A stretch of 64,000 bases of DNA, taken from the NCBI GenBank assembly GCA_001599755.1, contig BCHX01000005.1, forward strand, positions 3,344,409 to 3,408,408, given 5' to 3'. This stretch comes from Gliomastix tumulicola. Lineage: Eukaryota > Ascomycota > Sordariomycetes > Hypocreales > Bionectriaceae. Position numbers and translations under genes: made by a program. The notes beneath the pieces were generated by a model that saw only the letters and a list, made by a program, of their open reading frames with translations, was not told where the DNA came from and ran no database searches. Position 1 is the stretch's first letter. The number at the start of each line of letters is the position of its first letter. Positions 20,693 to 31,945 of the stretch are shown one piece after another.

Positions 20693-22203
20693 CTATTCTC
20701 CATTCTCATCGTCGTGCTCCGCCTCTTCAGCGCCAGCATCGTGAATCGAAGGACCAGGACGCACGTTCTTCACCGGCGGCTTGTGATGCTTCATCAGCTC
20801 CTGCGGCAGGAAGGTATGGAACGAAGGCACAATGTTGACAAGGTGCTTCACGAAGCGGAAGCCGTTGCTGAGCTGTGCGATCGTGAACGTCATCTTCATA
20901 CCTGTCTTCATGTGTCGCAGGATGTTGTCGTCGAAGAAGAGCGCCACCTTGCCCGAGACGGGCGTCTTGACGGCAGGCTGGTCGAAGCCGCTCTCGATGA
21001 CCGCGGGACGAAAGACAGCCTTGCCAATGGGACGGACTTTGGTCTTGCCGGCGGCGTCGGCGAGACGCAGAGAGCGGAACGAGTTGACGATGTCGTCGGC
21101 TGGACGGTGAATCTCGACAACCTTGAGGGTGCAGTCAAACTCCTGCATCACGCGGCACGAAGCGCTGCCCAGCCCCTCGATCAGGTCGTCATTCTGACCG
21201 GCAAGAGCCACGCTCGCGAGGACGTGCATCCGCGGATCCTGCTTCTTCGCCCGCGGCTTCAGCCCGTAGATCTCGGCAATACTCGCCTCGTCCTCCTCGA
21301 CGACATCTGACGCCCGCACGCCCTCCGCCACGGGGAAGCACTCCCTCGCCGAGACATTGAATTCTCCCGGCAGCAAGCCCTGCAGCCGCTCGACCATCGG
21401 CCACTCGACCCGCGCGTCCTCGCACACCTGCAGCGCGGCCTTGACGTCGGCGTCGTACTCCGGGCAGACATCGTGCTGCAGCACATACCGCAGGAAATTC
21501 TCCACGACGCCGATGGCCTCGTGCATGCCGGCCTTCTCCCGCCCCGTCAGCTCGACGGCCGCAATGGACAGGAAACCCGCAGCCACGCCTTTAAAGTCGA
21601 CGCTCCAATGCTCGCGGTCGCCGTTGTAGAAGCGGTCCGCGTCCGTGGGGAGGGCTGCTTGCTTCTGCTGCTGCTGCCCCGGGACGGTGCCGCTGCTGGC
21701 CGCGGCCGTGGCGTCGCGGCGCTCCGAGGGTGTGAGGTCCTTGAGCTCGCGCGGATCCTGGCCCTGGAAGGGGTTGTTGGGGTGCGTGTCGATGCCGCCG
21801 AGGAGCATGTATTCGGCGAAGAAGCGGTCGCGGGAGCTGGTCCAGCGGCGACGGGCGCGGAAGCGCTGGATGCAGGATTGGATGCGTCTGGGCGGAGTGT
21901 TAGAGATGAGAGCATGTGTCTAGAGTAGATGGATGGGCTTACTCTTCAAAGGAGAGGTCACTAGAGGGCAGTCAGTCAGTCTGTGAGTTGCGATGACAGG
22001 TACGATGAGGAGTGACGTACTCTGCATAGATTTCTTCTCTCTCCTGCTGCGCCTCTTGAGGAGTCATGGGAGGGTCGGCATAGTATTCTAGAATCAATTG
22101 TCAGAAGAGACGAGAGGTAATCGCGATGAAGTTCTCCAGACTCACCCTCAAAGCCGGTACCGCGGCTCTTGGGCATCGCCGTTGGACCTCGTTTCATTTC
22201 CAT
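20693..22203 (-). CDS. arb1: Argonaute siRNA chaperone (ARC) complex subunit Arb1
   Basis: My model is complement(join(20693-21887, 21943-21960, 22021-22087, 22146-22203)), 445 aa. All three introns have GT..AG ends (GTGAGT, GTACGT, GTAAGC donors), and the joined frame reads EYYADPPMTPQEAQQEREE, then DDLSFEE, then RIQSCIQRFRARRRW and LLGGIDT, a run I recognise from the Arb1 family. The third exon is only 18 bp. Further down are DRFYNGDREHW, FLRYVLQHDVCPEYDADV and LPGEFN, again family hallmarks, and an acidic C-terminus (AEEAEHDDENGE). In fission yeast Arb1 works with Arb2 and Argonaute in siRNA loading and heterochromatin assembly. Here it implies an active RNA silencing or heterochromatin pathway. 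The first ATG gives MEMKRG; a second Met two codons on is possible. Confidence 0.88.
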
Positions 22204-22722
22204 GGTGGGCGAAAGGCAGAGAAATCGAGGTGTTGAATGGTTGGATATTTGATCGCAAACGTGGAAGATTTGATGCGTGCAAAGAAAGCAGGTTCGTGCT
22301 GAGGATGAGGCTGAGGCAGTTGAATGGAATAAAAGGTGTGCGTGGTTGGGGAGAACCTCGGGCCTTCAAGAGAAGAATGAGATGAGCAGGCGGTGAGAAG
22401 GCGCCCCTTCCTCGTGAAACAGAAAAGCAAAGAAGCGGAGAGAAATAAAAAAGAACCCTCAAATTCTCAAGTTCTCAACGCAGATGCGTTTTGCTGCAGG
22501 CACCCGAAGTCACAGTGACACAACAACGGGAGGCTGCATATCTGGGTATCCATGGCGACATTTCACCTCCTAAGCTAGTACTTAGCCAATACGATTATAT
22601 TAATCAACATAATAGTCATAAACATCATCATCTGTTTTCCGTTTTGAAGTTCCATAACCCTCCCGAACCCCCCAAAAAAAACACCAGAGAAGAAAAAAAC
22701 CACGACTCAAATCAATCACCCA
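22204..22722. other. Intergenic: arb1 promoter and 3' flank of regulator
   Basis: The arb1 upstream region (GA-rich on the + strand, so a CT-rich leader on the - strand) meets the A-rich 3' flank of the next - strand gene. No gene seen. Confidence 0.6.
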
Positions 22723-24717
22723 TCAAGTCGATCGCGCATCAGCCAGATCCCCAAAGTCAACCACCGTATACATATGCTGCAGCACCTCGACCTTCTCCCG
22801 CATATAATCCCTCTCGCGCTTCGGCATGCGCTCGAACTGCAGCAGGAACGACACCAGAAAGATGAAATCCTCCATGCGCAGCTTGACGTCCTGACTCTGG
22901 TCAGGCGGCAGCGCGAGGACGTCGGCGACGGTGGTCGTGATCTCGAAGAGCTTCTGGAGGATGCCGCTGCCGTGCGTGCCGATGGAGTAGACGTTCTCGA
23001 GGCGCGAGACGAGCGTGCGGAGCTGGTGGGAGAGGCGGGCGGCGGGATAGTGCAGCGAGAGGCCCTGGTGGTGCTTGTGGCGGTAGTGGTGGCCGTGGTG
23101 GTGATGAAGTTGTTGTTGTTGTTGTTGTTGTTGTTGGTGTTGGTGGTGCGAGTCCTGATCTGGTGGGAGAGAGCGGAGGAGGCCGCGGGAGAGGGCGAGC
23201 TGCCAGACGAGCGTGCGCATCCAGAGACGCGTGATGTACAGGTCCGCGTGCTGCAGCTCCGTCAGGCCCGTCGTCGACGAGGCTACTGCCCGTGCCGTTT
23301 CTGCCTCGTCCTCGTCCAGCTCGGCCTGCTTGCGCTCGATCCACTCGGCCGTCATCTCGTGCGGGTTGATCGTGTTGCTCGAGGCCACCGACGCGGGACT
23401 GGCGGCCGTAGCAATGGGACTCGTGACGACGTGCGCGTGCTGCTGCTGCTGCTGTCGCGCGTGCACGGGCAGCAGGTCCGCGTTCCAGTGCGTGAAGAAC
23501 TCGTCGTCCATGATCATGAACAGGCGTATCAGCCGACGGAAGCCCAGGTCGACATTCGCGGGTATGCTCAGGTCCGCGTACGGTAAGCCCGTGCGCAGCG
23601 GGACGAGCGTGCAGGGGAACCCGGACATGACGTTGACAAAGCGCTCGTGGATGAAACACTCCCAGTACAGCCGCTGGCGACGGGCGACCTCGCGGCGGTC
23701 GAGATGCGGGTCGTCGGGCGTGTGGGCGTGGATCTTGAGCGTGAGGGTGAGCGAGATGGCCTCGCGGAGGATGGTGAAGCTGCGGTCGAAGAGCTTGAAG
23801 GCCATGAAGGAGATCTCGAGGAAGATGCACGTCATGGCGCGCTTGACGGTCACGGGGAGGTCGCCCATGATGATGGCGGGCTTGGTCACCATGTTCGGGG
23901 CGGACGCGTCGGGGGGAGAGGAGGCTGAGGAGTTGTTGGTCGTGATGGTGAGGTCGGACGTCACGAGGGCGATGTCGGCGCGGCGGTGAGCCTCGAGGCT
24001 GCGCTGCATGAGGTCTGTCATCTGCGCGGCCACGTCGCCGTTGAGGTGCCAGCTCGTCTGTGTCAGGTTTATCGTGACAGCGGCGAAGGCGTAGACCAGC
24101 GCGGCGTCCTCGAAGTTGGTGTCCATGGTCGTGACCGCCGCGCGGATCTCGTCAGGTGTGATAACAGGGTTCACCGGGTAGACGAGGTTCTCGAAGTCGG
24201 GGACGAGGTTGAGGAAGAAGGTCGGCGGATAGGGGCTGGGGCCGGGCCCCGGGGCAAAGGTCGGTTCTGCAGAGAAGGACGGCTGACGAGGAAGCCCCAT
24301 GTCGGGTCGAGGGAGGCCTGAGCCGCCGTAGCCGTGGCTCATCGGAGCCGTTGGCGATGTGTCCATATAGTTGATGATGCCGGCGACAGACGTAACCGGC
24401 GGCGGTGGCTGCTGGAACAGCGGTCCTCCTCCGCCCATCTGGCCCGGGTTCTGCGCCCAGGAGAGGCTGTCCGTCGACGGCGTCCCGTTTCTCTCGGGAG
24501 CAGCGCCATTGACACTCCCGTTGCCGTCGACGCCGTTCTTCTGCCGCAGCTGCGCGACGAGACGGCCTCTGACGCCTGGCTTGCGCTTCGCTGTCGGTGG
24601 GGAGAAGACGCACTGCAGGTCCAGATGGGCGCACTGCGAGCAGGGATTCGCGCCGTTGCACTTGACCTTGCGGTACCGGCAGCCGTCGCACGCTTTGTTG
24701 ATTCTGCTGCCACCCAT
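22723..24717 (-). CDS. Zn2Cys6 transcription factor, candidate maltose/alpha-glucoside regulator
   Basis: A single exon of 664 aa. Residues about 8-40 hold the zinc cluster C-x2-C-x6-C-x5-C-x2-C-x6-C (ACDGCRYRKVKC..PCSQCAHLDLQC) very near the N-terminus, followed by a basic linker KRKPGVRGRL. The middle is the helical fungal regulator domain, with YWECFIHERFVNV and FRRLIRLFMIMDDEF. A Gln/His tract (Q9 with flanking His) sits near residue 530. The C-terminus runs into FILVSFLLQFERMPKRERDYM-like helical sequence. The short N-terminus, spacing and domain layout are those of MAL-activator-type regulators, and the gene lies 1.6 kb from an alpha-glucoside permease and in the same 12 kb as an alpha-glucosidase. 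A role in inducing them is an inference from context; other sugar regulators remain possible. Confidence 0.8.
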   Translation of the reverse strand: MGGSRINKACDGCRYRKVKCNGANPCSQCAHLDLQCVFSPPTAKRKPGVRGRLVAQLRQKNGVDGNGSVNGAAPERNGTPSTDSLSWAQNPGQMGGGGPLFQQPPPPVTSVAGIINYMDTSPTAPMSHGYGGSGLPRPDMGLPRQPSFSAEPTFAPGPGPSPYPPTFFLNLVPDFENLVYPVNPVITPDEIRAAVTTMDTNFEDAALVYAFAAVTINLTQTSWHLNGDVAAQMTDLMQRSLEAHRRADIALVTSDLTITTNNSSASSPPDASAPNMVTKPAIIMGDLPVTVKRAMTCIFLEISFMAFKLFDRSFTILREAISLTLTLKIHAHTPDDPHLDRREVARRQRLYWECFIHERFVNVMSGFPCTLVPLRTGLPYADLSIPANVDLGFRRLIRLFMIMDDEFFTHWNADLLPVHARQQQQQHAHVVTSPIATAASPASVASSNTINPHEMTAEWIERKQAELDEDEAETARAVASSTTGLTELQHADLYITRLWMRTLVWQLALSRGLLRSLPPDQDSHHQHQQQQQQQQQLHHHHGHHYRHKHHQGLSLHYPAARLSHQLRTLVSRLENVYSIGTHGSGILQKLFEITTTVADVLALPPDQSQDVKLRMEDFIFLVSFLLQFERMPKRERDYMREKVEVLQHMYTVVDFGDLADARST
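23109..23135 (-). repeat. (CAA)9 coding repeat
   Basis: GTT repeated on the + strand encodes nine glutamines in the - strand Zn2Cys6 protein, next to His-rich sequence. A length-variable site is likely. Confidence 0.9.
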
Positions 24718-26345
24718 TGGGATGCTGGCTGCTCGGCCGGAACGGGTGGTGAAGGTGTTGCTGGTACTGCTGGCTCTGACTCTGCCTCTGCGCTCATGAA
24801 GAGGAGGAGGAGGGCGGCGGTTGGGCTTGAGGATGATAACGGGTGGTTGCTTCTGCTTCTGCTCGGACGTGTCACCGGAGTGAGGACATCCATGGGGTGA
24901 ATGATGGTCAAGTGCACGCGCGCAGTCGTACTAGTCATACCTCGCGCTGTCTGCCCATGGCAATGGCTATCCGGGGGTGAGGGAGACGGGGAGGAGGGGG
25001 GGGGGAGGTAATCAGATTAGAGAAGCTGGCAACGAAACTAGCCTGTCACTGTCGTCCCAAAGTTCCCAGCGGAGCATCTCTCGGAGGAGGTATACTGAAC
25101 GTCGGCGAGGGGTTTCCTAACGCGGCTTTGACAGGTGACAGGGCGACAGGTGACAGACAGCAATATTCCTCAGAGGGGAGGGACGTGCAGCGGGTAAGTA
25201 CGTAATAGGGGAGGCGAAACAGCGACTAGGGATGAACGATACGAGAACGATAATAGACTGGTGCAGAGACAAGGCAGGCCAAGACGGTGGGTTAGGTATG
25301 CAGGTCGTACTGGCAGTCAATTCGAGTCAGGAAGTAAAGTCTATAGAGAAAGGGGGGGGGGGGGGGNGAGGACGGGGAAGTAGTGAGGAGGAGGCCCGTG
25401 TGGTTCGTGGGGAAAATCGGCAGAACGTGGAGTCTGAGGCGTTTCTCCAAAGTGGGCTGGAGGGCGAGGGGGCCTTGCAGTTGATTGATTATAGTGCATG
25501 ACTTGAGGACTTAGGGAACGTCCAGGGTGCCATTATAGGGCCACCGCCCCCTATTCGGACCGTTGAGACGCACCCTGGACGCCACTTTTCGCTGCCAGGC
25601 GTTGGTCAGTCCACCCCCCCTCGTCATGCTGCATGTTGCGTGTGCATCGCACTGCATCACCCAATGCGGCCGTCTGCGACGCTGTTTCGGGCCTTTGGCA
25701 GCTGGTGGCTTGCTTTATTTAGTCGCCAGCGGGCACGTATGGGGAGAAGAGGGCTGCATGGGTGTTTATCAGTGTGATCATGGGCTTATTATATCCTGGC
25801 CTGTTAGTTAGTGACTCTGTGCGTTCGACGCGGGGAACCTGGAGAACCAATATCGAACGGACGCCCGCGGACGACGGACTGTCTAAGGCGGGAGTCGGTG
25901 TAAGTTGCCTTGCAGGGAAGATGCAGGAGGCTTTACAAGGGACCTGGCAAGGCAGGAGAATCACGAGATGCTGCAGAGGTGCCCAGTTTGAAGGGGCGGT
26001 GACGCCGTCTGTCTAGCTGAACTGCGTAGTTCGTAAATGGGCAAGGACATGGTCCCCTTGTAAGGACTCGACTGGCGTAGACTCAACTGGCATGTGAAGA
26101 TGTCACTCGGCGGGACGAGGCCGTTCTTGAAGGTAAGTAATGATTTCGAAATTAATCGTCACACAGAGTCATCTTAGCGCGAGGGTGGTGGTTCTGGTAT
26201 AGTATAGTCAAACGCCAACATTCATCTAGCGTAGTATAGGGTATTTAGTTTGTACTCCCACATCCAATATCATCATCAAACTTCAAACTTCACCACATCC
26301 ACTCCGGCTCTCACAAGCAGATACTAGTCACATGTTGTCCCCATC
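24718..26345. other. 1.6 kb intergenic region with an unresolved base
   Basis: Upstream region of the regulator (-) and 3' flank of the permease (-). No gene is seen. It includes G-rich runs (for example 24990-25005) and a G15 tract at 25352-25366 ending in an N at 25367. Confidence 0.6.
25352..25367. repeat. Poly-G tract with an N
   Basis: Fifteen G in a row, then one N at 25367; the true length of this homopolymer is uncertain. Confidence 0.95.
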
Positions 26346-28085
26346 TCAACCCGTCTTCTCAACCTGCGAGACAGCGTGTCCCGTCTCCTCGAACTTCTCC
26401 TTGGACCCAGACTCGACGCCGTGGTCCAGACGGTCGATGACCGTCGACGCGAACTTGCGCGCACTGACGCGCTGCTCGAACAGGATGTCCAGCTCGGCGT
26501 AGGTCCGGCCCTTGGGCTCGGGGAGACGGAAGAAGGTCCACAGGAAGCAGATGGCGCAGGTGCCGGCGAAGAAATAGCCCGAGTGGGCGCCCCAGTTCCA
26601 GGCGGTCGGGTTGAGCATGCGGGGCGTGATGATGTTGGTGATGATGTTCATCATGTTGTAGCTGTTGCGGGCGAAGACGACGCTCTTGGTGCGCAGGCGC
26701 GTCGACGTCAGCTCGGCGACGAGCGAGTAGCACACGGGGCCGACGGTGCAGTTGTACGAGAAGGCGTAGATGAGCAGCATGGAGCCGATGGCCCACGAGG
26801 CAGACTCGTTGTCACGGCCCGCAAAGGCCGTGCAGCCGATGGCGAAGAGGAAGACGAACATGCCGACCTGGCCGCACAGGTACAGCGTGCGGCGGCCGAA
26901 CCACTGCATGAGGAACCACGAGCTCATGGTGCCGACGGCGCCGATGGCGTACTGGCCCAGCGACATGTTGAACGAGTTCTCCTCGGCCATGCCGGCCTGC
27001 TGGTAGAAGTAGGTAGAGTAGCCCATGAAGGACGCGCCGCACCACGACTGCACCATCCACACGCAGCACACAATCTCAGTGCGGCGCAGGTTGACGCCCT
27101 TGAAGAGATCCGTGTACGACGTGCCGGCCTGCTGCTCCTTCTCCATCTCGTTGGTGTGGATCATCATGGCAATGGTCTCGTCGGGCTTGAAGGGGATGCC
27201 GCTGTTGCGCGTCGTCAGCCGGGCCAGCGACTTCTTCGCGTCGTCGATGCGGCCGGCACGGACGAGCCACCAAGGCGACTCAGGAGCAAGCCAGATACCA
27301 ATGGCCAGAGGCACGGGCCACATCCACTGCAGCGCGAACGGGATCTTGTACCCCCACTTGTCGTTGCGCTCGTACATGCCACGGAGCACGCCCGACGCGA
27401 GGAACTGGCCCATGACCCAGCAGAGGTTGACGTAGGTGGTGAGGTAGGCACGGAGATGGGTCGGGCACACCTCAGCGGCGTAGGCTGCGAAGGAGTGTTA
27501 GTATTCGAAGCTGGCCCTGTGTTTCTTGTTTGTTTGATATGATATGGGGGGGGACTCACTCGTCGTCAGCGTCTGGAACACACCCCACGGGATGCCGATG
27601 AGGATCTCGCCAATCAGCAGCTGCGTCAGGCTCGTCGAGAAGAAGATGATGAAGATGAAGGCGATGCAGAGCATCAGCGCGCCCACGAGCGTCTTGCGGT
27701 AACCGAAGCGGTCGGCGATGATACCGTTGACGAAGAGACCGAGGATCTGACCGCACAGGGCACCGTTCGAGAGGCCAGACTGCCACTCGGCTGTGAGCTC
27801 GTAGCTGCCGTCGGGCTGGCGCTCGCCGAAGTCGCGCTTGAAGGGCCCGTACGCGTACAGGTTGTTGATGAGCGTCAGGTCGAAGCCCTCCATGACGATA
27901 CAGGTCGACAGGAAGATGGACCAGAGGCAGGCCTTGCGGTACAGCTTGAGGGACTGCAGGAGGCCGAGCTCCTTCTCCTGGTTGATACCCTCGGCGGCCT
28001 CGGCGACGGTGTTCTTGTCGACGCCGGTGGGAGCCGCCGCCGCGACGTGGTTGACGTCGTCCAGCTTAGCGGTGGCGAGCGACAT
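26346..28085 (-). CDS. MFS sugar transporter, alpha-glucoside (maltose) permease type
   Basis: Two exons, complement(join(26346-27484, 27560-28085)), 554 aa; the 75-bp intron GTGAGT..CAG joins LTTT to YAAEVCPTHLRAYLT. Sugar-porter family marks are present: a soluble N-terminus, FDLTLINNLYAYGPFKRDFG, the loop 2-3 motif DRFGYRK, IPWGVFQT, PESPWWLVRAGR, the loop 8-9 motif FGRRT, and PEPKGRTYAELD after TM12. About twelve hydrophobic segments are expected. This layout matches fungal general alpha-glucoside/maltose:H+ symporters (Mal31/Mal61-type). It would import maltose, maltotriose or related sugars at the plasma membrane. The head-to-head neighbour across a 5.2 kb gap is a cytosolic alpha-glucosidase, which would hydrolyse the imported sugar. 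Substrate assignment rests on family resemblance. Confidence 0.9.
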
Positions 28086-28269
28086 GGTGGGTGGTTTTGT
28101 GTGTCTTGACAGAAAGAGGGAAGAGGGAGAGAAGAGTCTAGAACAAGAAGTCTGTTGTCCGCGAGCCCATGCAACTCAAGCAGAGAAGGAGTGAGGAAGT
28201 GATGCCCTTTTCTACTTGCGGATGGTGAGACAGGAGAGCAGAGACGCGTCGACGGAGATGCGGCTCGTC

Positions 28270-28276
28270 TTATATA
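28270..28276 (-). promoter_or_regulatory. TATA box of the sugar permease
   Basis: TATATAA on the - strand, about 185 bp before the permease ATG. Strong TATA boxes are common on inducible fungal transporter genes. Confidence 0.6.
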
Positions 28277-29778
28277 CTTGTATAAGTCATGGCCACGCTC
28301 GAGCTTCCTTCCTCCTCGAACCTCCTACCTACCTCAGCAGGGCAGTCAGGGGATGTCCGGGGGTGGACCTGGGCTGGAGTAGGGCATGGAGAGTGGTTGG
28401 TTGCCGAGAGCAGGAGACGAGGGCCGGGGGGAGGAAGATTCTCATTTTGCGTGGTGCCGTTGACGGGCTCCATCTTACAGCCGTTAGTACGAGTTGGTCG
28501 GGTGTTTGCATATTAGTGCTAAACTGCTAAAGAGGGCGCAGCTCCACAATGAGGCCGCTGGCGTCGGATCGATATTTTCTGCTAGTTTTTGGGTACGAGT
28601 TAATATCGAGTCGGGGGACGTGTCACATGCGAAGGGCATGGGTGCCTGTCTATCTGAGGAGAGGGAAGATAGGAGGCCATTGAGACCCCCTTCCAGCTCC
28701 AGCACCTTCGAAAAACACGAGCAATTGGAGGCTCTAGAGACTCGATTCAGGACCTCTGGCTCTCGCCTGCAACTCATCATCGTCAGTCCTGCAGGATTCC
28801 CTCGTTTGATGGATGCCCCTACCAGCGCTCTTGACATCTCGTGGCCTGGGCGCCCTCTACGCTGTCTTGCCGCATTAGGCAAGCGGTCCACTGAATCCCC
28901 AAATTGGGGGCCCCAGCCGGGGTTGGCCGGGGGGCATCAGCGCATGGTTTACAGTGGATATTACAGTGGGTGCGCGCTGTAACTTGTAAGTCGTCCACTG
29001 TGCCTTGCCAGCCCGTCCACTGGAAGCCAGTGCACGATCCGCTGGGAGAGGTCACTGGACACGGACGGCGAGTCGACTGCCTGCATAGTGCATACCGCAT
29101 TCGAGATGGACTCGATCGTCCTCGACGGTCCGTTCCATCCTTTGTTGAAGCAGAACAGTCTGCACACGCGACAGCTGGCGTTGTGCAATGACGTGGTTGG
29201 CTGCACATGTCAAACGCCATCCTCCTCCTTCGCTTCCTGTGGCTTACAGTGCTGTCCCCTCTCACCTGCAAAACAACCTGGGGCGTTCCAACGGCGGTCC
29301 CGACTCGTGCTCCCCTGAGGAATTGATGATTCGATTTTCAGTCTTGGCATTGTTGGGGACAGCTAAAAAAGACCACGGAACGACAGGGAAAACATCATAA
29401 AAAGATACTAGGAGACATGGTCGCTAAAGCACGGGTCGGATAGCGCGAAGGCGGCTTGTCTGCGCTTTCGGCCCTTTCCCCTCGGCGCATTGGTGGCTTT
29501 TTTGCGACCTGATCTTCCAATATTGGGGTGACATATGCATAACTATCTTCACGCTTACCGGCAATTGCCTTTCTGGACGGGCGGTCTAGAGCGATAAGCT
29601 CCTTGTGTGAAGAATGTCTGTCAACGTACGAGTCAGACCTCACCTTCTTGACTGACGCCCAGAGCAACAAGAAGCTGAACATCAAAGCCGCGGAATCATG
29701 ACGTTGGAGGCTTGACACCAAGCGGGCCCCTTCTCTCCTCCCTGTTTCTCCTGTCCTCCCGGATCCGGAGCCCCGTCC

Positions 29779-29817
29779 ACACACACAAACAGCGACATGC
29801 ACACACACACACACACC
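29779..29817. repeat. CA dinucleotide repeats
   Basis: Two (CA)n runs, at about 29779-29787 and 29800-29817, interrupted by a short spacer. Confidence 0.8.
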
Positions 29818-31925
29818 TGATGATTCTTCTCCTCTTACCCTCGGCAATGGAGGGGGGGCAAGCGGGCGTTCCCACCCCGGACCAACCATCCACAGGGACC
29901 CCCAGGTTTTTATTGGAATTCAACTAACTGCCTTGCTTCCACCAACCTGCAAAGTTCCTGTCCTGGTCGGTCCGACGAGGGACGGGGATTCCCCAACCCA
30001 ATAATAGTCTCCTGTCACACGTCTCTCCCCATTTGCCAGGCCTCTTTCTCCAATCATGGCAAAGAAAGGCATCCATCTCGTCGACCACGATCCGATCAGC
30101 GCGACGAGAAACAAAGAAGACCGCTAGAACACCGCCCTACTCGTACGTAATCCAGGCACGCACACGGACCCATGGAATGTCACCAGCTGAGGCCATCCAA
30201 GGAGGAAGCCCAAATCACGAGGGGCACAGACAGGGGGGGGCTGCCTTCAATTGCCGTAGGCCGGCCCCTCTTGTCGATCCGACGAAGGGCCAATCAGAGA
30301 CTCATACGACAACTCCCTCCATTCCCCGCCGAATAAGAATCTCCCAAGGTTCTTTCTTCCCGTGGGGTGAGTGATGGGCTTTGTGGAGGGAGGGGGAGAG
30401 GAAGTGGGAATTGGAGGCTGTGAATAGCGCCCTCGTGCTGTCTTTGCACCTGTTTGGACTCTTTCTTGCTCTTGCTTGGCATTGGGCTTTTGGAAAAAAG
30501 CGAAGTGGAAAGTACTATCTGTTGGTCCGGTGTGTGATATTGGCGACGAAGTATCACCGAGTGGCAGTCCCTGCCCCCCCTGAGGACTTCGGGACTTCTC
30601 GGCGCCTTACGTACTGCGATGCAAATTTTCTTCTTCCCAACAGCGTCAAAGCTGAGACTAGAGGCAGCGCTCTCGGAGTAAGGCGATGCAGATGAGATAA
30701 AAAATAAGGCAAAAGGATTGTAGCCAGGATGGATGAGGTGTCTGAGGAGATGCCCGGCTGATCCCATTTCGACACGCACGCATGGGGTTGGATCCTTTCA
30801 ACCGTTGGCTGCGCTAGGAGTGTTTTCGACCTTCTTCCCCTTTTGGGTCTTTTTTCTGCTTCGTCTGCGTTCTGGGCGGCATCATGCACGTCTGCCTTGG
30901 TCGGATAGCTTCTAGTATTACGTGGCGTAGATAGGAGATGCAGGTGTGGTGAGATGCGAAATCCGTAGGCACATCTGGCAACACCCTTTGCTATTGAGCG
31001 TCTACGGCTTCATCTCAGGTAGTTCGTGTATGAAATACGGATGACGATCATGAAATGTCTTCACATCCCAACATGCAGACTGCCGATCCCAACTCGCGCC
31101 TGTGTTTCAGCAGCCGTACCCCGGCGGCCAGGAGCAAGCCATGGAATCCCAAGCAGCCCTGCATTATGATCCCCCCCAATTCCGCGTAGTACCGCGAGGG
31201 ATCATCATGGCCGGGGCACAATCGCGCCGAATTACCACCCCATCAGGACCGATTTCTCGGTGACGATCATTGGGGGCTGCTCTGATCATGGTGTGGTCTG
31301 CACACCAAGAACGACATCCGATTTTCAGAATACTCGTGTCGAGAAACACCTCAACAATGGATCGCGACTTTTGATGAAAGGGGAGGGAGAGGGTGGGCTG
31401 ATTTGGCGGTTTTGTCGGTACGATATTGATGCAGTATTGGATACTTGGGCAATCAGAAGGGTGGCCAGACACTCCAATACTGTTGGGCCAGGAACAGTCC
31501 AGAAGCCACAATTAATATAGAGATTGGAACTAATGACTTGCCCTGTATTAATTATTATGTACGCGGTCGTGTCTCCATGCATTGCCTACCAAAACTTGAA
31601 CTCACGTGCAAGTAAACCGCCATCCCGACAGCACGGACACTTCTCAACCATGCCTTCACGCACAGGCACTCATCCTTCCCATGCGAACTGCACCACAACA
31701 GAGCCTCATCTACCTCGCTCCTGGTCTTCTAGCTGCATCTAAGCCACCGGACCTGACGGCCCAGGCAAGGGATCAGGGCACGATACCACGTGGGAAACGG
31801 GACAGGACGACATCGGTAAGGTCTGACAGGTCCGGGCCACCGTGACACTGTCAGTGGGGTGATGAGAGTGCCCCCGATGATCTGGACGCTCGTCTTGAAT
31901 CGGGGCTGCCTAGAGATGTCGTGCC

Positions 31926-31945
31926 GGCAGGCAGGCAGGCAGGCA
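31926..31945. repeat. (GGCA)n tetranucleotide repeat
   Basis: About five copies of GGCA in the gene-free block upstream of the alpha-glucosidase. Confidence 0.8.

Noticed and set aside
23209..23989. 258-codon + strand ORF opposite the C6 regulator
   Set aside because: It is antisense to the Zn2Cys6 protein, whose C6 cluster and helical domain are clear.
30294..30779. 161-codon ORF in the 5.2 kb gap
   Set aside because: No domain, no good start and a Ser/Pro-rich composition typical of chance frames.
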